Under the pieces are notes generated by a model that did not search any database, was not told the DNA's origin, and saw nothing but the letters and a program-made list of their open reading frames with translations. A stretch of 64,000 nt of DNA, taken from Polychytrium aggregatum (lineage: Eukaryota; Chytridiomycota; Chytridiomycetes; Polychytriales). The stretch lies in NCBI RefSeq assembly GCF_025602895.1, contig NW_026516358.1, forward strand, positions 1 through 64,000, given 5' to 3'. Shown piece after piece: positions 1 to 12,100 of this stretch (the stretch's first letter is position 1; each line of letters opens with the position of its first letter). A program made the translations under genes and the position numbers.

Positions 1-696
1 TACTCCGAGATTGGCCGACTCCCTCGGCCGCAGGGTTTTGTGTGCAGGGACCAATCCAAGGCAGCACCGGCGGCGCGGTCTTGGATATCATACTCGGTGG
101 ATCTATGGAGAAGCCGCACGCAGCGATATGATCGTCTCTGGTGATGCTCCAATACGCGATTGCCTCTGATGATGCTCCAATGCACGGCTGCCTCGGGCGA
201 CGAACGATGCACTGGAAACCAATGGCGTTGCTGCATATTGATGCGAAAAGGCAGAGTCGCTCGGCCAAGGCTTGGCACACCCGGCGTAGTCATGAAGCGG
301 GCCAGTTCCGAACACATTCGGGCGAGCGGCTTGCAATAACCTGCGTCCAACAGGCCATGCGCATTTCAGTCATTCCAGCAAAAAAAACTGATTGTATTGA
401 TCAACATCCAAATTGATTTGTTCCCTCCAAACATCGGACCATCTGCCACACACTTGACTTGCACATCGCTTCAATTAGTCCATGATTGCTGTGTGCAGCG
501 ATGCACGTCCAGAATTGGCCATATTGGAATGCAATATGGCCGCATTGGGCTATTTTTTCTTTTTTGCCAGCGCGTCCAGTCTCCGACACCAGCGATCCTT
601 TGCGTCCAGCCTCCATCGGCTCCCTGCAACCAAAGCCGACGCCAAGTGCCCGCGATTTAGCCAGCGCTTCGTCTTCACCAACGATATTGAGCAAAC
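1..696. other. Upstream flank of ESF1, no gene seen
   Basis: No conserved reading frame was recognised on either strand. A short imperfect direct repeat built on 'gatgctccaat' lies near 143-182. The last ~150 bases before the ATG at 697 are presumably the ESF1 promoter and 5' UTR; no clear TATA box was seen. Confidence 0.5.
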
Positions 697-3600
697 ATGC
701 CCTCCGATAACGGCCGGTCCAAGGGCAAAAGCTCGGCTGGCAAGGCGCCTGCCAAGACATCTGCTGCCCCTTCGGCCGTCACCATGGACCCACGTTTCTT
801 CCGAGTCCACAACGACCCTCGCTTCATCCGACCCAAGCGAGATGATAACAAAATCAAGATTGACCGGCGCTTCGAGAAGATGCTGGGCAGCAGCGAGTTT
901 GGCTCATCCAAAGGACGTATGTATCATGGCAGTTGGATGACGAGTGAGGACCGATGCGCTGATTCTGGCTCGATGATGCCCGGTGATAGTGCCGTCAGCA
1001 GACGGGCAACCATTCTGTTCACGATGCAGTGCCGCGGCTCCTCGGCATATCCCTGAAAACAAGCAATAGCATCGGGAAATTGTGTTGAGCCACGGCGCTT
1101 TCGTGATACGCTCGGCTTCGGGCGATCGGATATGTGGGGCATGTGCTTTTGAATCTGGACTGCATCCGGCAACCAGCTCGCCACCCAGGCGTTCCGGATG
1201 ATTGCTGCTTATACATCTTGAACTGTGTTGAATCTGTATCATGCCCTCCCCCATTCTGGGCTATCATTTGCGCCCTATCCTCACAACCGAATCGCTTCGT
1301 TCGATGCCGAGTAGCCAAGGTTGACAAATATGGCCGCAAAACCAAGCAAAGCACCGCAGATGACATGAAGCGCTTCTATCAGCTGGAGGATGAGGAAAAG
1401 GATGAGGAAAAGGATGAGGATGAAGATGAAGATGAAGATGAAGATGAAGATGAAGATGAAGATGAAGATGAAGATGAGGATGAGGAAGGCGACGTGGATA
1501 AAGCCGATGACGACGATGACGACGATGACGATGACGAGGACGGGGACGGGGACGAGGATACGAAGCTCGAAGATGAGGAGGATGACGACGACGAAGGAGC
1601 CCGGGAGTACAAGTTTGATCCCGAGGGCTTCGACTTGGCTCGTGGTGAGGGCTTGGTCGAGTCCTCTGATGAAGACGACGAGGAGAATCTGGACGAGGAC
1701 GAGTCGGAGGAAGACGAAGAGGAGGAGGAACAGGTAACTGCAGACCCCGGCAATCTACAGCTGAAAAACAAGTTGCGGTGCATCAGCTGCGACAGACACA
1801 ACTCTCATCCGGAACTGACAATCCGTCGTGGTGTGCTTCTCCCGTTTCTACTACAAATCAGATTCCAACAGGCGAAGAGACCACTCGATTTGCTGTCGTC
1901 AATATGGACTGGGACTACATCAAGGTGAGATCGGTCGTGGCTTTGGAGCGCTCAATCGACTCAACGGCCAGACTGGCCCCACAGGCCGCCTTTTAGATGC
2001 CGCGCTCGCGAAGCAATGCCGGGCGCCACCCGTTGATGCTGAAAATTGTGTTTCTCACCGAATCTCACTCAATCGGTCGTGTAGGCCAAGGATCTGTTCA
2101 AGCTCTTTGAAAGCTTTAAACCCGCCAACGGCCAGGTCGTCTCGGTCAAGATCTACGTGTCTGACTTTGGCAAAGAGCGGCTGGAGAAGGTTAGCCTCCA
2201 AGAAGCAGTTGTGCAGCGCTAGCTGCTGCTGATCCCTTCGCTGCCATGCTCGTCTGACTGCCCATGAGGGTGCGAGCGACTTCACTGGGCAAACATGCCA
2301 TCGTTTCTCTAAACCACGCTATGGAAACTGTGCCGCAGGAATCCCGCGAGGGTCCTCCAAAGGAGATCTTTGTGTCATCGAACGACGATCAATTGATCAG
2401 CCAGACAACCGGCGAGGACTTTGACTCGGACAAACTGCGTGCCTACCAGCTGGATCGGCTGCGATACTACTATGCTGTCGTCGAGTGCGACTCGGTCGAG
2501 ACCGCAAAGTCGATATACACTGACTGTGACGGAGTCGAGTACGAAAAGTCGTCCAACGTCTTTGATCTGCGGTTTATTCCGGATGGCATGGACTTTGACG
2601 AAGACAACCTGAAGGAGTCTGCTTTTGAGGCGCCTGCAGTCTACGACGCTGTCGAGTTTACCACTCAAGTAAGTCTCAGAATGGGCCGTGTCGCCACGCC
2701 ATATGACGTGGACGAAGTTTGCATGGATCAAAGACCATCAGCTTTGGTTCTGTCATGGCGGATCACACTGCTCCGACGGATCAAGCGCCGTCGATATATG
2801 GGTGCGTGATGAGCTGTGTGGTGACGTTTACGATCCAGCGTCACTCACACGACACTGCCTCAGGCTCTCCAACACTCTTCGGTCAAACTTACCTGGGACG
2901 AAGACGACCACGATCGAGTGCGCGTGACCCGAAGGAAGTTCACCAAAGACGAGCTGAAAGATATGGACTTCAAGGCGTACGTTGCCTCTGCCTCGGAAGA
3001 GTCCGATGCATCTGATTCGGAGGAGCTGGCTGCAAAGTACAAGAACCTGCTCAAGGGCACGGACGGCGGCGATGGCGACCAGGAAAGAGAGGGCGAGGAG
3101 CTGGAGATTACCTTCGCACCCGGACTGAGCGAGAAGGCGACCGAGCTACTCGAAAAGAAGAAGGAGAAGGCCGCGCAGAAGGACGAGACTGTGTTTGAGA
3201 CGTATCTGCGAAAGAAGAAGGAGAAGAAGAAGGAGCGTCGAGCTGCAAAGAAGGCTGGTCAGGCGGACGAAGAATCGGGCAGTGATGAAGCCAGCAATCG
3301 TAAGTTCAGAAGGCGGTCCACATGGGGGACTCTGCGCGGGGCAGCAAGTTAAATGAGATATAGCAGCCAGCTGGCGCCGGATAGTCGTAACTTTGGGCAA
3401 GTGGGTCCGCCCACCTCCCAAAGTCAGAGAGGTGGTACTCTCACCAGACAGATGTCATCCGTATTATCAAAGCGAAGCTGTAGCCACTCGCGCGAGGCAC
3501 TCTATCTTCCCTCACACTAACGACACACACAAATCTCTCGGGCATTTGGTGTAGCCATGTTCGACAATGTCGACGAGGACGACGAGGACCCGTTCTTCCA

Positions 3601-4534
3601 GTACGATTTTGGCGCTGACTACGTCGATCCTAGCCGACCAAGCAAAGCCGAGCCCGGACTGTCCAAGAAAGAAGAGCGCGAGAAGAAACGGCAGGCAAAG
3701 AAGGAAGCGGAGGCGGAGCGTGCCAAGCTGGAGCTGCTGATGATGGACGAGCTCGCTGGGCAGACACGGCACTTTGACCAGCGCGAGGTGATCAAGAAGG
3801 AGAAGCTCACCAAGGTCAAGGGCAAAGCAGCGAAAAAGAGTGCCCGCAAGGCGGCCGAACTTAGCGCGGCACAGGACGACTTTGAGATCAACGTTGCCGA
3901 TCCGCGCTTTTCGTCGCTCATGGATTCACATCACTTTGCCATCGATCCCACCAACCCACAGTAAGTGTTTCAGCGCCCCCCCCCCGGCCGTCAGCGACTC
4001 CGGCCGTCAGCGACGGGCAAGATGCCGCACAAAGTCGTTTCGGAGGACGCACCGTTGAATCACGGGCGGCCAGTTCCCACTGCCCCATATCCATGCCTGA
4101 CCAAACTCTGCGTCTCCTGTGTAGTTTCAAGAAAACCACGGCGATGCAGAAGATCCTGGAGAAGCGCTCGACTGTCGCGGCCGAGAAGGAGACGACGACC
4201 CTCCGGCCCGAGAAGGTGGGCATGTGCGAACAATCAGCGCGGATTGCGATGCGGTGGCTGGGACACGCGCATCCGAGGAGGCAAGGGGTAGAGAGCGCGG
4301 GTCGCGGGGCAGTGCATGTGAACCTCGAAGCATATTCGTGGCCCGGCCCGATGGGAACGGCGTTCGCGCTCGCCTGACACTCTGTCGGATACATTTGGCC
4401 AGGCTCAGCAGCAACGAGGACAATCCAGCACAAAGGCCGAGCTCAGTCAACTGGTCGAGTCCGTCAAGAGAAAGCACGCCGTGGCAACCGAGAGCAAAGC
4501 GGGCGGAAAGCGGGCAAAGATTGGCCGCACATAG
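697..4534 (+). CDS. ESF1: ESF1-type pre-rRNA processing protein (9 exons)
   Basis: Nucleolar protein needed for early pre-18S rRNA processing in the small-subunit pathway. Exons, phase-checked: 697-916, 1315-1733, 1862-1924, 2085-2189, 2339-2668, 2864-3299, 3555-3960, 4125-4215, 4403-4534, giving about 733 residues (family usually 600-850). The N terminus carries the ESF1 signature DPRFxRVxxDPRF followed by KVDKYGRK across the first intron. Then come a long Asp/Glu-rich tract, an RRM-like part with [11 protein letters not shown] and [13 protein letters not shown], the [16 protein letters not shown] block, the FKAYxASxSEES block and Lys-rich coiled coils. The NUC153-type motif [21 protein letters not shown] lies near 3897-3957. 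The gene ends with TAG. Intron ends are GT-AG, several with GTAAGT donors. Identity rests on several independent family motifs. Confidence 0.93.
1384..1600 (+). repeat. GATGAA/GAC repeat coding an acidic tract
   Basis: A trinucleotide/hexanucleotide array within ESF1 exon 2 encodes an almost pure Asp/Glu run. The antisense strand therefore shows a long artificial poly-Ser frame. Acidic stretches are usual in ESF1 proteins, but the exact repeat unit suggests replication slippage and length polymorphism. Confidence 0.85.
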
Positions 4535-5638
4535 CCGAGCCAGCAGACGCCGGGTGTTGCCGCCAGGACCCCGGACTTGTTACGGCATGTGGGTGAGTGG
4601 GCTGCGATGGCGACATCCCACCCGACCACGGATGATGTCTCTGATGGCTGGGCGGGCTCGTGGATTGACGACCGCCGGAATGCCGTGCCGGTCTGTTGTG
4701 TGCTGGCTGCTTGAGGCAGACAATTGCCGGCTGGCTGCACCGTCCGACGCCGTGCCAAAGCGTCATACACAAACGAACAATCCAAAATGCTCTGCGCACA
4801 TGTCGCACAAACGCATTCACAATGCACCTCTGTGGTGGACCCAACCGAGCTGGGCGGCAGTCGATGTATCCGCACCATGCGCCACGGCCTCGACGGCCGA
4901 TCCTCACAGGGGGTTTCCCTTTGGCAAGGACGCTGGCACCGGGAGAAACGGAGGATGTCTCTCGGCAAGGGCGCCCGGCTCTTCTGGGTCTGCAGACTTG
5001 CAGCAAGAATGCGCAGGTGACAGCCCAACAAACATGGGCTCGGATGGGTGCCTTCTGGGGCGTCGATGCCTGGCGGTGACGGCCTGGACGGCAGCAAGAG
5101 GCAGAAATGCAGGCGGGTTTGTGGAGAGCACCGTCCATGCAACGGGTACCAACTCATACAGCGGGAACCGATTCATGCCGCGGGTATCGGTTCATGCGCC
5201 GGGTATCGATCCGCACGGAACTGAGAGCGTCGCTGATAACAGCGCCACTGAGCAGGAACGAGTCCATACATACAAACGCGACAGCGCGTTGTGCACCAAT
5301 CGCGCTGCACAGCCGCGCCGGACAAACGGAACAGAGAGAGGCGGCGCCTTGAGTGGTTCCACCGCCTTCTCGCTGCCTTCTCGCGCTGGATTCTCCATGC
5401 CTTCTCGCCGCCTTCTCAGCGCCTTCTCGCCATCTCTCGCCATCTCTCGCCATCTCTCGCTGCCACTCGCCCTGGTTTCAAATCCCTCCTTAAAAAGGGC
5501 TGCCCCGCCGAACGTTCGTTCTTCTTCGCCATCCAAGTTCCCCTCCCCTCTTGCCGTTCCTGCTGCCGATCGCCCTCAGGTCCCATCTCCCCAATTAAGC
5601 CCGCCGCTGCTCGCTTCAAAGCCAAATCCGCATCCACA
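4535..5638. other. Intergenic region with short tandem repeats
   Basis: About 1.1 kb between ESF1 and the nicotinamidase gene. Long open frames exist on both strands (one of 472 codons on +), but their composition is just GC-rich coding-like noise and none resembles a known family. Short tandem repeats lie at about 5160-5215 (unit resembling ccgggtatcgattcatg) and 5425-5465 (unit ctcgccatct). The pyrimidine-rich stretch at 5360-5600 is the likely promoter and 5' UTR of the downstream gene. Confidence 0.5.
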
Positions 5639-6456
5639 ATGACCTCCGGACAGTCCCTCGACTCCAGCACCGACGTTCTCGTCGTCGTCGATGTCCAAAA
5701 CGACTTCCTGCCTGGCGGTGCCCTCGGTGTTCCCCTCGGTAATGACATCCTCCCCGGTCTCTACAAGTTCATCCAGCAGGCCCGCGACCACAGCATCCCC
5801 GTCGCCGCCACCCGCGACTGGCATCCCACCAACCACGTCTCCTTCAAGGCCCGCGATGGTCCGTGGCCGCCGCACTGCGTCCGCGAAACCAAGGGCGCCG
5901 AGTTCCCCGATGGCTTCCCTGTGCACAACATCGGCTCGAATCTGGCCATCCTCAAGGGCACCACGGCCGACAAGGATGCCTACTCGGGATTCGATGGCAC
6001 CGACCTCGACGTCCAGCTCAAGCAGCTCAACGTCCGCCGAGTCTTTGTCTGCGGCATCGCAACTGAGTAAGTCGCCAAGCCACTCGCCTCGTCCTCCTGG
6101 CTGGTCCCAGCCCTATTTGCTGTCTCCTTGCCCGATTCGCCGTGTGTTTGTCCGATTCATTCCCTTTCGTCCGATTCATTCCCTTTCGTCCGATTCACCC
6201 GCTTTCTGTCCGATCGCTGATCTCACCTGCTCCTCTTCCCCCACGTGCGCCTTCCTTTCCCTCCGCTTTCTCGTTCTCCACCCATAGGTACTGTGTCCTC
6301 GCCACCGCCCAGGATGCCCATAAGCTCGGCTACGAGGTCTTTGTCCTTGAGGATCTGATCTCGGCCGTCGAGCCCGAGCGAACTGACGAAATCCTGAGCG
6401 TCATGCGTCAAGAGGGAATCAATATCTTGAGCACCCAGGATGCCCAGTTCCTCTAG
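5639..6456 (+). CDS. PNC1: Nicotinamidase (isochorismatase-fold hydrolase)
   Basis: Converts nicotinamide to nicotinate and ammonia in the NAD+ salvage pathway. Two exons, 5639-6066 and 6288-6456, joined in phase at GA|G, give 198 residues, normal for the family. Catalytic Asp lies in VVVDVQNDF near residue 17, the metal-binding site in RDWHPTNHVSF, the probable catalytic Lys in AILKGT, and the nucleophilic Cys in GIATEYCV, which is split by the intron just before YCV. The ATG at 5639 is chosen because it leads directly into the conserved fold; upstream codons in the frame are low-complexity. The intron contains a tandem repeat of about 14 bases (cattccctttcgtccgatt). Confidence 0.93.
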
Positions 6457-7251
6457 TCTACGTCCGATGGACCCTCGCCGATACGGCACTCTATTTATGT
6501 TAGGCGACGCTTCCGATCTGCCTGCGCATGTTGCCCACTGCCCCAAGTCTACCTCTTCGCGCCAGTCGTGGAGCCACATCCCAACAGGGTGAGCTGCCGG
6601 CGACCTGTCCTCTGCCGGAGTCTGCCCTTGGGTCGATGGAGATGATGTTACGTATGAGTTGGATGTCGCCTGTCCTTGTATGTATTGCTGCATCTTTCGC
6701 CTTTCCAGCACCGGCCCTCCTTTTGTTTTCCCTCTCTTTCACTTCGCCTCTCAGGATCTCCCATTTTTTCTTGTATGTGTGTGTGTGCAGTCGCTTTGCT
6801 CGCTTTGCTCGCTTTGCTCTCAAACCCCAAGTCCGCCGAATGCTCCGGGGCTGCTGTGGGTCTCGGCTCTACCATAGCTTCTCGCCCCAGTAATATAGTC
6901 TTCCCAAGGCTTGAGCCGCACCGAATCGACCAGCGTCTGTCCCCGAGAGACGGGCAGCGGTGCGCACCGTCGCTGGCAGAGCACCCAGTTCCCACAGGGC
7001 CGTGGGAACGTGGCAGGGCCGCCACACACACACCCGTGATCGCATCTGGCTCCAGCCGGCTCCAGCCGGCTGACTCAGCATGCCCATGCCGCCAGCCAAT
7101 CCTCGCTTTCTTTGGCCGTCGTCCTTTGCCCGCCCCGTCCTTCTTTCGACCCGATCCCAGCCGGCCTTTCTGCTGCCTTCCTGTGTCGTCCTCCCACGCT
7201 GCCAATCTCTTGCCAATCAACGCACTTGTTGACCACCCTCTCGTTCCCGCC
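6457..7251. other. Intergenic region, simple repeats only
   Basis: About 800 bases between nicotinamidase and the Ala-rich gene. A tandem unit of nine bases (tcgctttgc) occurs three times near 6788-6820, next to a short GT run. No conserved frame was recognised. The distal part is probably the promoter and 5' UTR of the gene at 7252. Confidence 0.45.
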
Positions 7252-8370
7252 ATGTCCGCCGAAATCGATCACGCTGCTTCAATTGTAAGTTTCGCTCGCC
7301 TGCTCGGTGCTCTGCATGGCCGTGTGTGGGGCGCCATCGCCCCGGATCTCTCGGATCTCTCGGATCTCTCGGATCTCTTGATCTTTGCAAGGGGCATGCG
7401 CCTGCTTGCAGCTCCTCTGCTGCTGGTCGAGAGATACCCTCAGCCGTATCGGTCGTGTCTGGTTCGCTTAGAGTCCTGACCCTTCACCTCTGATTCGCGC
7501 ATCTCCAACCCGATCGCTTGTGGCATGCCAACCGTCTTTCCATCCGCTCTGCGCAATTTCATTTGGGCACCAATGTAACGTCGCAACATGAACCTCTTGC
7601 TCGACCCTGGAACATGTTGTGGGGCCACTCAGGCTGCCGCTGCCGAACAGCCCACTCTTGACCACTCCCAGGCTCCTGCTGCTGCCGAGCCCGCGGCGGT
7701 GTCCACCGAATCTGCCGCGACTGAGGCTGCAAGCGAGAGCCATGACGCTTCCGCTGCAGGCAAGCGCGTCCTCGCCGAGGTTGCTGAGGTGTCGGTTGAT
7801 TCGCCCAAGCGCAGACGAGGCCATTCGGCCAAGTCCGACGGGGACGAGACAACCGCAAACGGCTCGTCTCTTCCCAAGTCGACAAAGTCGCCTCGCTCCA
7901 AGGCCCCCAAGACCCCGAGCCGTGCGCCATCTCGCCGAAGTGAGCGCCTCTTGCGTTCGGCCTCCAAGAACAACCTCGAAAACGGCCATGGTGCCGAAGC
8001 ATATGAGCATGTTGCCGAATCCCACGAATCGTCCAAGATGACCGTCGATGATGCCGCCCCTGTCGCTACCGAGGCCCCACTCGCTGCCTCTGCTGCTGTT
8101 GCCGACTCTTCCGCTCCAGCCAGCGAGGCACCTTCTGCCGATGCTGTCGCCGCCGAGGTCGTTCCTGCCGAGGCTGCCTCCGTTACAGCTAAGCCCGCTG
8201 CCGAGCCCGCTGTCGAGTCCGCTGTCAAGCCTGTTGTCGAGCCTGCTATTGTCGAGCCTGCTGCCGAGCCTGCTGTCGAGCCTGCTATTGTCGAGTCGGT
8301 TGTCGAGTCTGTTGCCGAGGCTCCCACTGCCAATGTTCCCACCGACAAGCCCGAAGGCGCCTCGGCCTAA
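7252..8370 (+). CDS. Ala/Glu/Val-rich basic-acidic hypothetical protein
   Basis: Not recognised as a named family. The favoured model joins a short exon 7252-7284 (MSAEIDHAASI) to 7633-8370 through a GTAAGT...CAG intron in phase 0, giving 256 residues. An alternative start at 7588 without the intron would give 260. The protein is low-complexity: Ala-rich N terminus, a basic patch with SPKRRRGHSAK (probable nuclear localisation signal), Ser/Lys/Pro stretch, then a C-terminal tail of imperfect repeats of the type EPAVEPAIVEPA. The composition recalls linker-histone-like or HMGA-like chromatin proteins, but no AT-hook or globular domain was seen, so function is unassigned. The intron holds a tandem ggatctctc repeat near 7345-7378. 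Confidence 0.6.
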
Positions 8371-9162
8371 GTCTACCATTTTGAATCTCTCCGGATGATC
8401 TTGAATGACTTTCGCTGGACCGCGACTTTACAAAGTCACCACCGCATCCCCGACTTGACCATTGCATCATATCTTTGCTTTGGCGCTTTGTCGGTTCTAT
8501 TCTGGACTTGATCTCTATCTTTCTGTCTATCACGATGCACTGTGTTGCTGGCTCGAGCTTCAGGTCCAACTGCACTCTGCTTTGTCTCGTGCACATTTCT
8601 ACCTGTCGACTTTTGTTGGTGACCTTGCATGTCCTTGCCCATACTTTGATCATGCATATGTATTTATTGGATGCCCCTTGGTCGTCCATTTCTTCATTTT
8701 TTAGTGAGTCCTTCTGGGGTGTTCCATTCGGTCGCCCGTTTCGTGCGATGACTTGTTCCGCCACCTTTGGCATGGGGGGGGGCATGTCTGTATCTCTGGC
8801 CACCGTTCCCTCGATGCCTGGCGATGTGAGTGACCATTGTGTGGTTGGAGGAATATACATTACCCTCAAAGCCCCATGTCGCAAGTGCTCGGTGCGAACC
8901 ACACCGCGAGGACGACACATCCCCCGATACGCGTGTCTTGAATGCAACTGTCGCTACCGCCACCGCCCCGATCGCCTAACCGATATACCCCGCCACAATC
9001 GAAGCTCACCCGCCCGGGGCACAAAGTCCCTCAATCACACGAAGCAATCCCTCTGTCCCACTCGCGACTCGCATAACGCTCGCTGCCGTCATAGCACTGC
9101 CCTCTTGGGATAAAGTCGCAACCGCTTCCAGAGGTGGCAGTGACCGATGGCCCCTTGGCTCC
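8371..9162. other. Intergenic region between convergent genes
   Basis: About 790 bases separating the 3' ends of the Ala-rich gene (+) and TBC1D32 (-). It contains T-rich 3' UTR-like sequence and a G7 run near 8774. A 212-codon frame crosses most of it but begins without ATG and has no recognisable domain. Nothing supportable was seen. Confidence 0.5.
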
Positions 9163-12100
9163 TCAGTCCGCTCGGCACTCGGTCCAGTCCCGCCGGATCT
9201 GGGTCAGGACGAGCCCACGGTACTTGGCCTTGAGCTGATCCATGAACGACAAATACTCGGCCAGCTTGAACTCATGGGTGTTGGAGTCGCTTGCATCTCC
9301 AGCCCACCCATCCATCTTCTCGGCTTTGACTTGAGCCTCTTCGACGACTTCGGAAGCATGAGCCGTTCCGTGGGGATGTGCCAGCGGAAACTCGCTCAAG
9401 TAGGCCAGCAATTCTTGTTCCCGGGTGGCCACCAGGATCCCGCGCTCAAGATGCTTGAACAGACTGATGACAAAGTAGATCTGATAGTCGATGCCGTTGA
9501 TCATGAAGAGAGCAATGTACTTGAGGATCTTGGGAAAGTCTAGAACGTTCCAAAAGACTTCACGGAGCCATCGCATAGCAATCTATGACGCCGAACGCGT
9601 GAGTATCTTCCCGCTCTCTGACCGACATTTTTTGGAGTTCAACACGGACCCTTTGATTCTTTATGGCAGTGTCGCATCGGAAGTGCCTCGAGCCTACCTG
9701 CGATGGCGTGCAGCCGCTGAGGACAAAGGCTGAAAACACTCTTGGCAGCTCCAGTTCCAGGATCGTCTCGATCATATGGCATGTGGTCGAGTACACCAGC
9801 GGAATGTCGCCATCCTCGCTTCGTGAGTGCATATCCGCGACCTTGGCCCGGAACGACCAGGTGTACATCGAATGCATGAACTGGGCATAGTTTTCCAGGA
9901 AGGCGGTAGCTTCTGCCGCACGGCCATCTGTTTCGTCTCGGATCGAGATGCTTGACAGCGGCTGAAAATGAAAGGCAATCGTGATTGTGGCCATGAACCA
10001 ATCGAATCCTATTGCCGAAGCAGTGGTCTCAAGCCCAGTCGGCTCAGAGGCGCTTTCACCGGTCGTCTCCTTTGCATCGTCGTGGCGGTGGAAGGCATCG
10101 CACAGATACTCGTGTGTTTGCGACAGGACCTGCAAAAACGTTTCCTTCCGGAGAGTGTTCTTGCTGGTGTGGGCGAGGAGACGAGTTGCGTAGCGGATCG
10201 CCACCTCGGCACCCAGGATGTTGCTGGGCAGCGATCGCTGGGTGGCGTTGCCAAGGAATCAATGAGCCGCAAAACAGGGACTTTCAGAACAGGGTACACC
10301 ACAGCGCACCACGGCTTATCCTCGAATGATCGCATCACATCAAACTGCAATGGACAGATAACAAACCTGACTGGCCGCGATGGCTCTGCATCTTATGGGC
10401 TTTTGCGCAGCTTGTCCAGCAAAACCTTGGCTGGGAATCAGGAACCAGCCAAGGGCCTCCGCATCCTCGGTCGCGAGCAACTGGATCGTGTCCAGGAGTT
10501 TGGTCATGCAGAGGCCAAATGACTCTGCCGGGATGCTCCCGTCGCAGTCCTTGATGATGTACATGAATGCTTTCTGCATCGGCATAGGAGTAGCAGCAGG
10601 GCCGTCGAGAATGAGTCGCAGGCACAGGCTCCCCGACGATGCACTCAAGAACTTCAAGTCTTTGCATTCGGTGGGGTCAAGCCCGTCCAGTACAAGCGTG
10701 ACCAATGCACGGCCGACAATCATTAGAGTATTCCCTCGGCACGCACCTGCAATTCGCCGAGCCAGCCCTTGGGATCTGTCACGTTCTGTCCGATGATGTT
10801 GTTGAACGCCTCCAGTGCCGAGGATCTGACAGAAGGAGGTCAGTCAGGGTGAATCCTTTGACAATCAGGGCAGCCACAATGTACCCCCACTGATTCCACA
10901 GCGAGGGACACTTCTGTTCCTCCCCTCCAAGCTGCCACACGATGCACATACCCCGGCTGCGACTTTGCTGGGTACTGAGTTTTGATGTAGCACTCAGGGA
11001 CCGGAAACTCGGAGAAGAAGGTCAAATGCTCGCTCCGCAGGAAGTCGCTGGTTGATGTTGTCGGCAGCACTCGCTCCGACGGGCCGCCCGTCAAATAGGT
11101 CGATACCAGGATGGAGTTACGGAGCAGAGCATTTGCATCGATGATGAATCCTGCTCAGCCACAGGGGTTAAAGCCAGGGAAAATACCAACTAGCTCTTGG
11201 CTCAGAGGCGCGGGGCATTATCCTGGGCCAAGTGTCAGCCCGGAACTCTGAAAGCTGGATCGACACAGCGCTGTTGATGCATGATCCTTGTTTGTGAACA
11301 AACACTGAGACGCTGGTATTATCTCGCACCTACCTGAATCGATTTGGTTGTGTCTTTGGAGCCTCAGCAGGCGCTCCTGGATGTGGAACGTCGACTGCAG
11401 CAGCAGAAATGCATCTAGCGATGAAATCGCAACTTTGAGGATCGACAGACCCATCTGATGCGATATGCAAGTGGCTTAGCTATCTGATGGACCCCAGGCT
11501 GTCATCCGCGACGGTGAGACCGTACATACGTTGATTTCTTTGGAAACCAGCGTTCCACCTTCTTCCTTAAAAAGCTCACTGACCTGATGCGATTCTTCCT
11601 GCGGCAATATCAAATCCAAAGGTGGCTCCTCGAGGAGCGCAACATACTTCATCAGATACGACCACGAGTACTTGTCGTCCGCTCGTTTTCGGATCGAGTC
11701 TTTGACCATCGCCGCACACAGGGCCGGGAACGATGAAAACACCTTGACGATGCTGTTGATGATCTTGCGACAGATGTGGCTTTCCGTGTCGATCTGTGTT
11801 GGATCAAGTCTGCCGAGTCAAGGACAACAAGAGCGTTTGGCGGAGGTGTGCCAAAGGGCGCACCTGTGATCCGATCAATTGGCTCTTGACCCGTGGCATG
11901 CCCTCCGCTCTCGCTTGCCCCTCTGAGATTCATGCAAAGGATATGTGGATCACGGAAGGGGTGGTCCGATTCCAGAATCAGCCACAGCTCGCGCAAGAGC
12001 CATTCGGGTAAGTTGTTCTTGAGCAGAGAACGCATCCCCGACTGCGTGACCGAGATTTGCGAGACCAAGACGCCGTATCCGAATTTTTCGCACTTGCTGA

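Noticed and set aside
1379-1801. Poly-serine frame on the minus strand
   Set aside because: Exact antisense of the acidic GAT/GAA tract of ESF1.
4224-5642. 472-codon open frame on + between ESF1 and nicotinamidase
   Set aside because: It overlaps the ESF1 last exons out of frame, has no domain, and comparable long frames occur on the other strand; GC-rich chance frame.
8475-9113. 212-codon frame on + between convergent genes
   Set aside because: Starts without ATG, and its composition follows base content; no domain.
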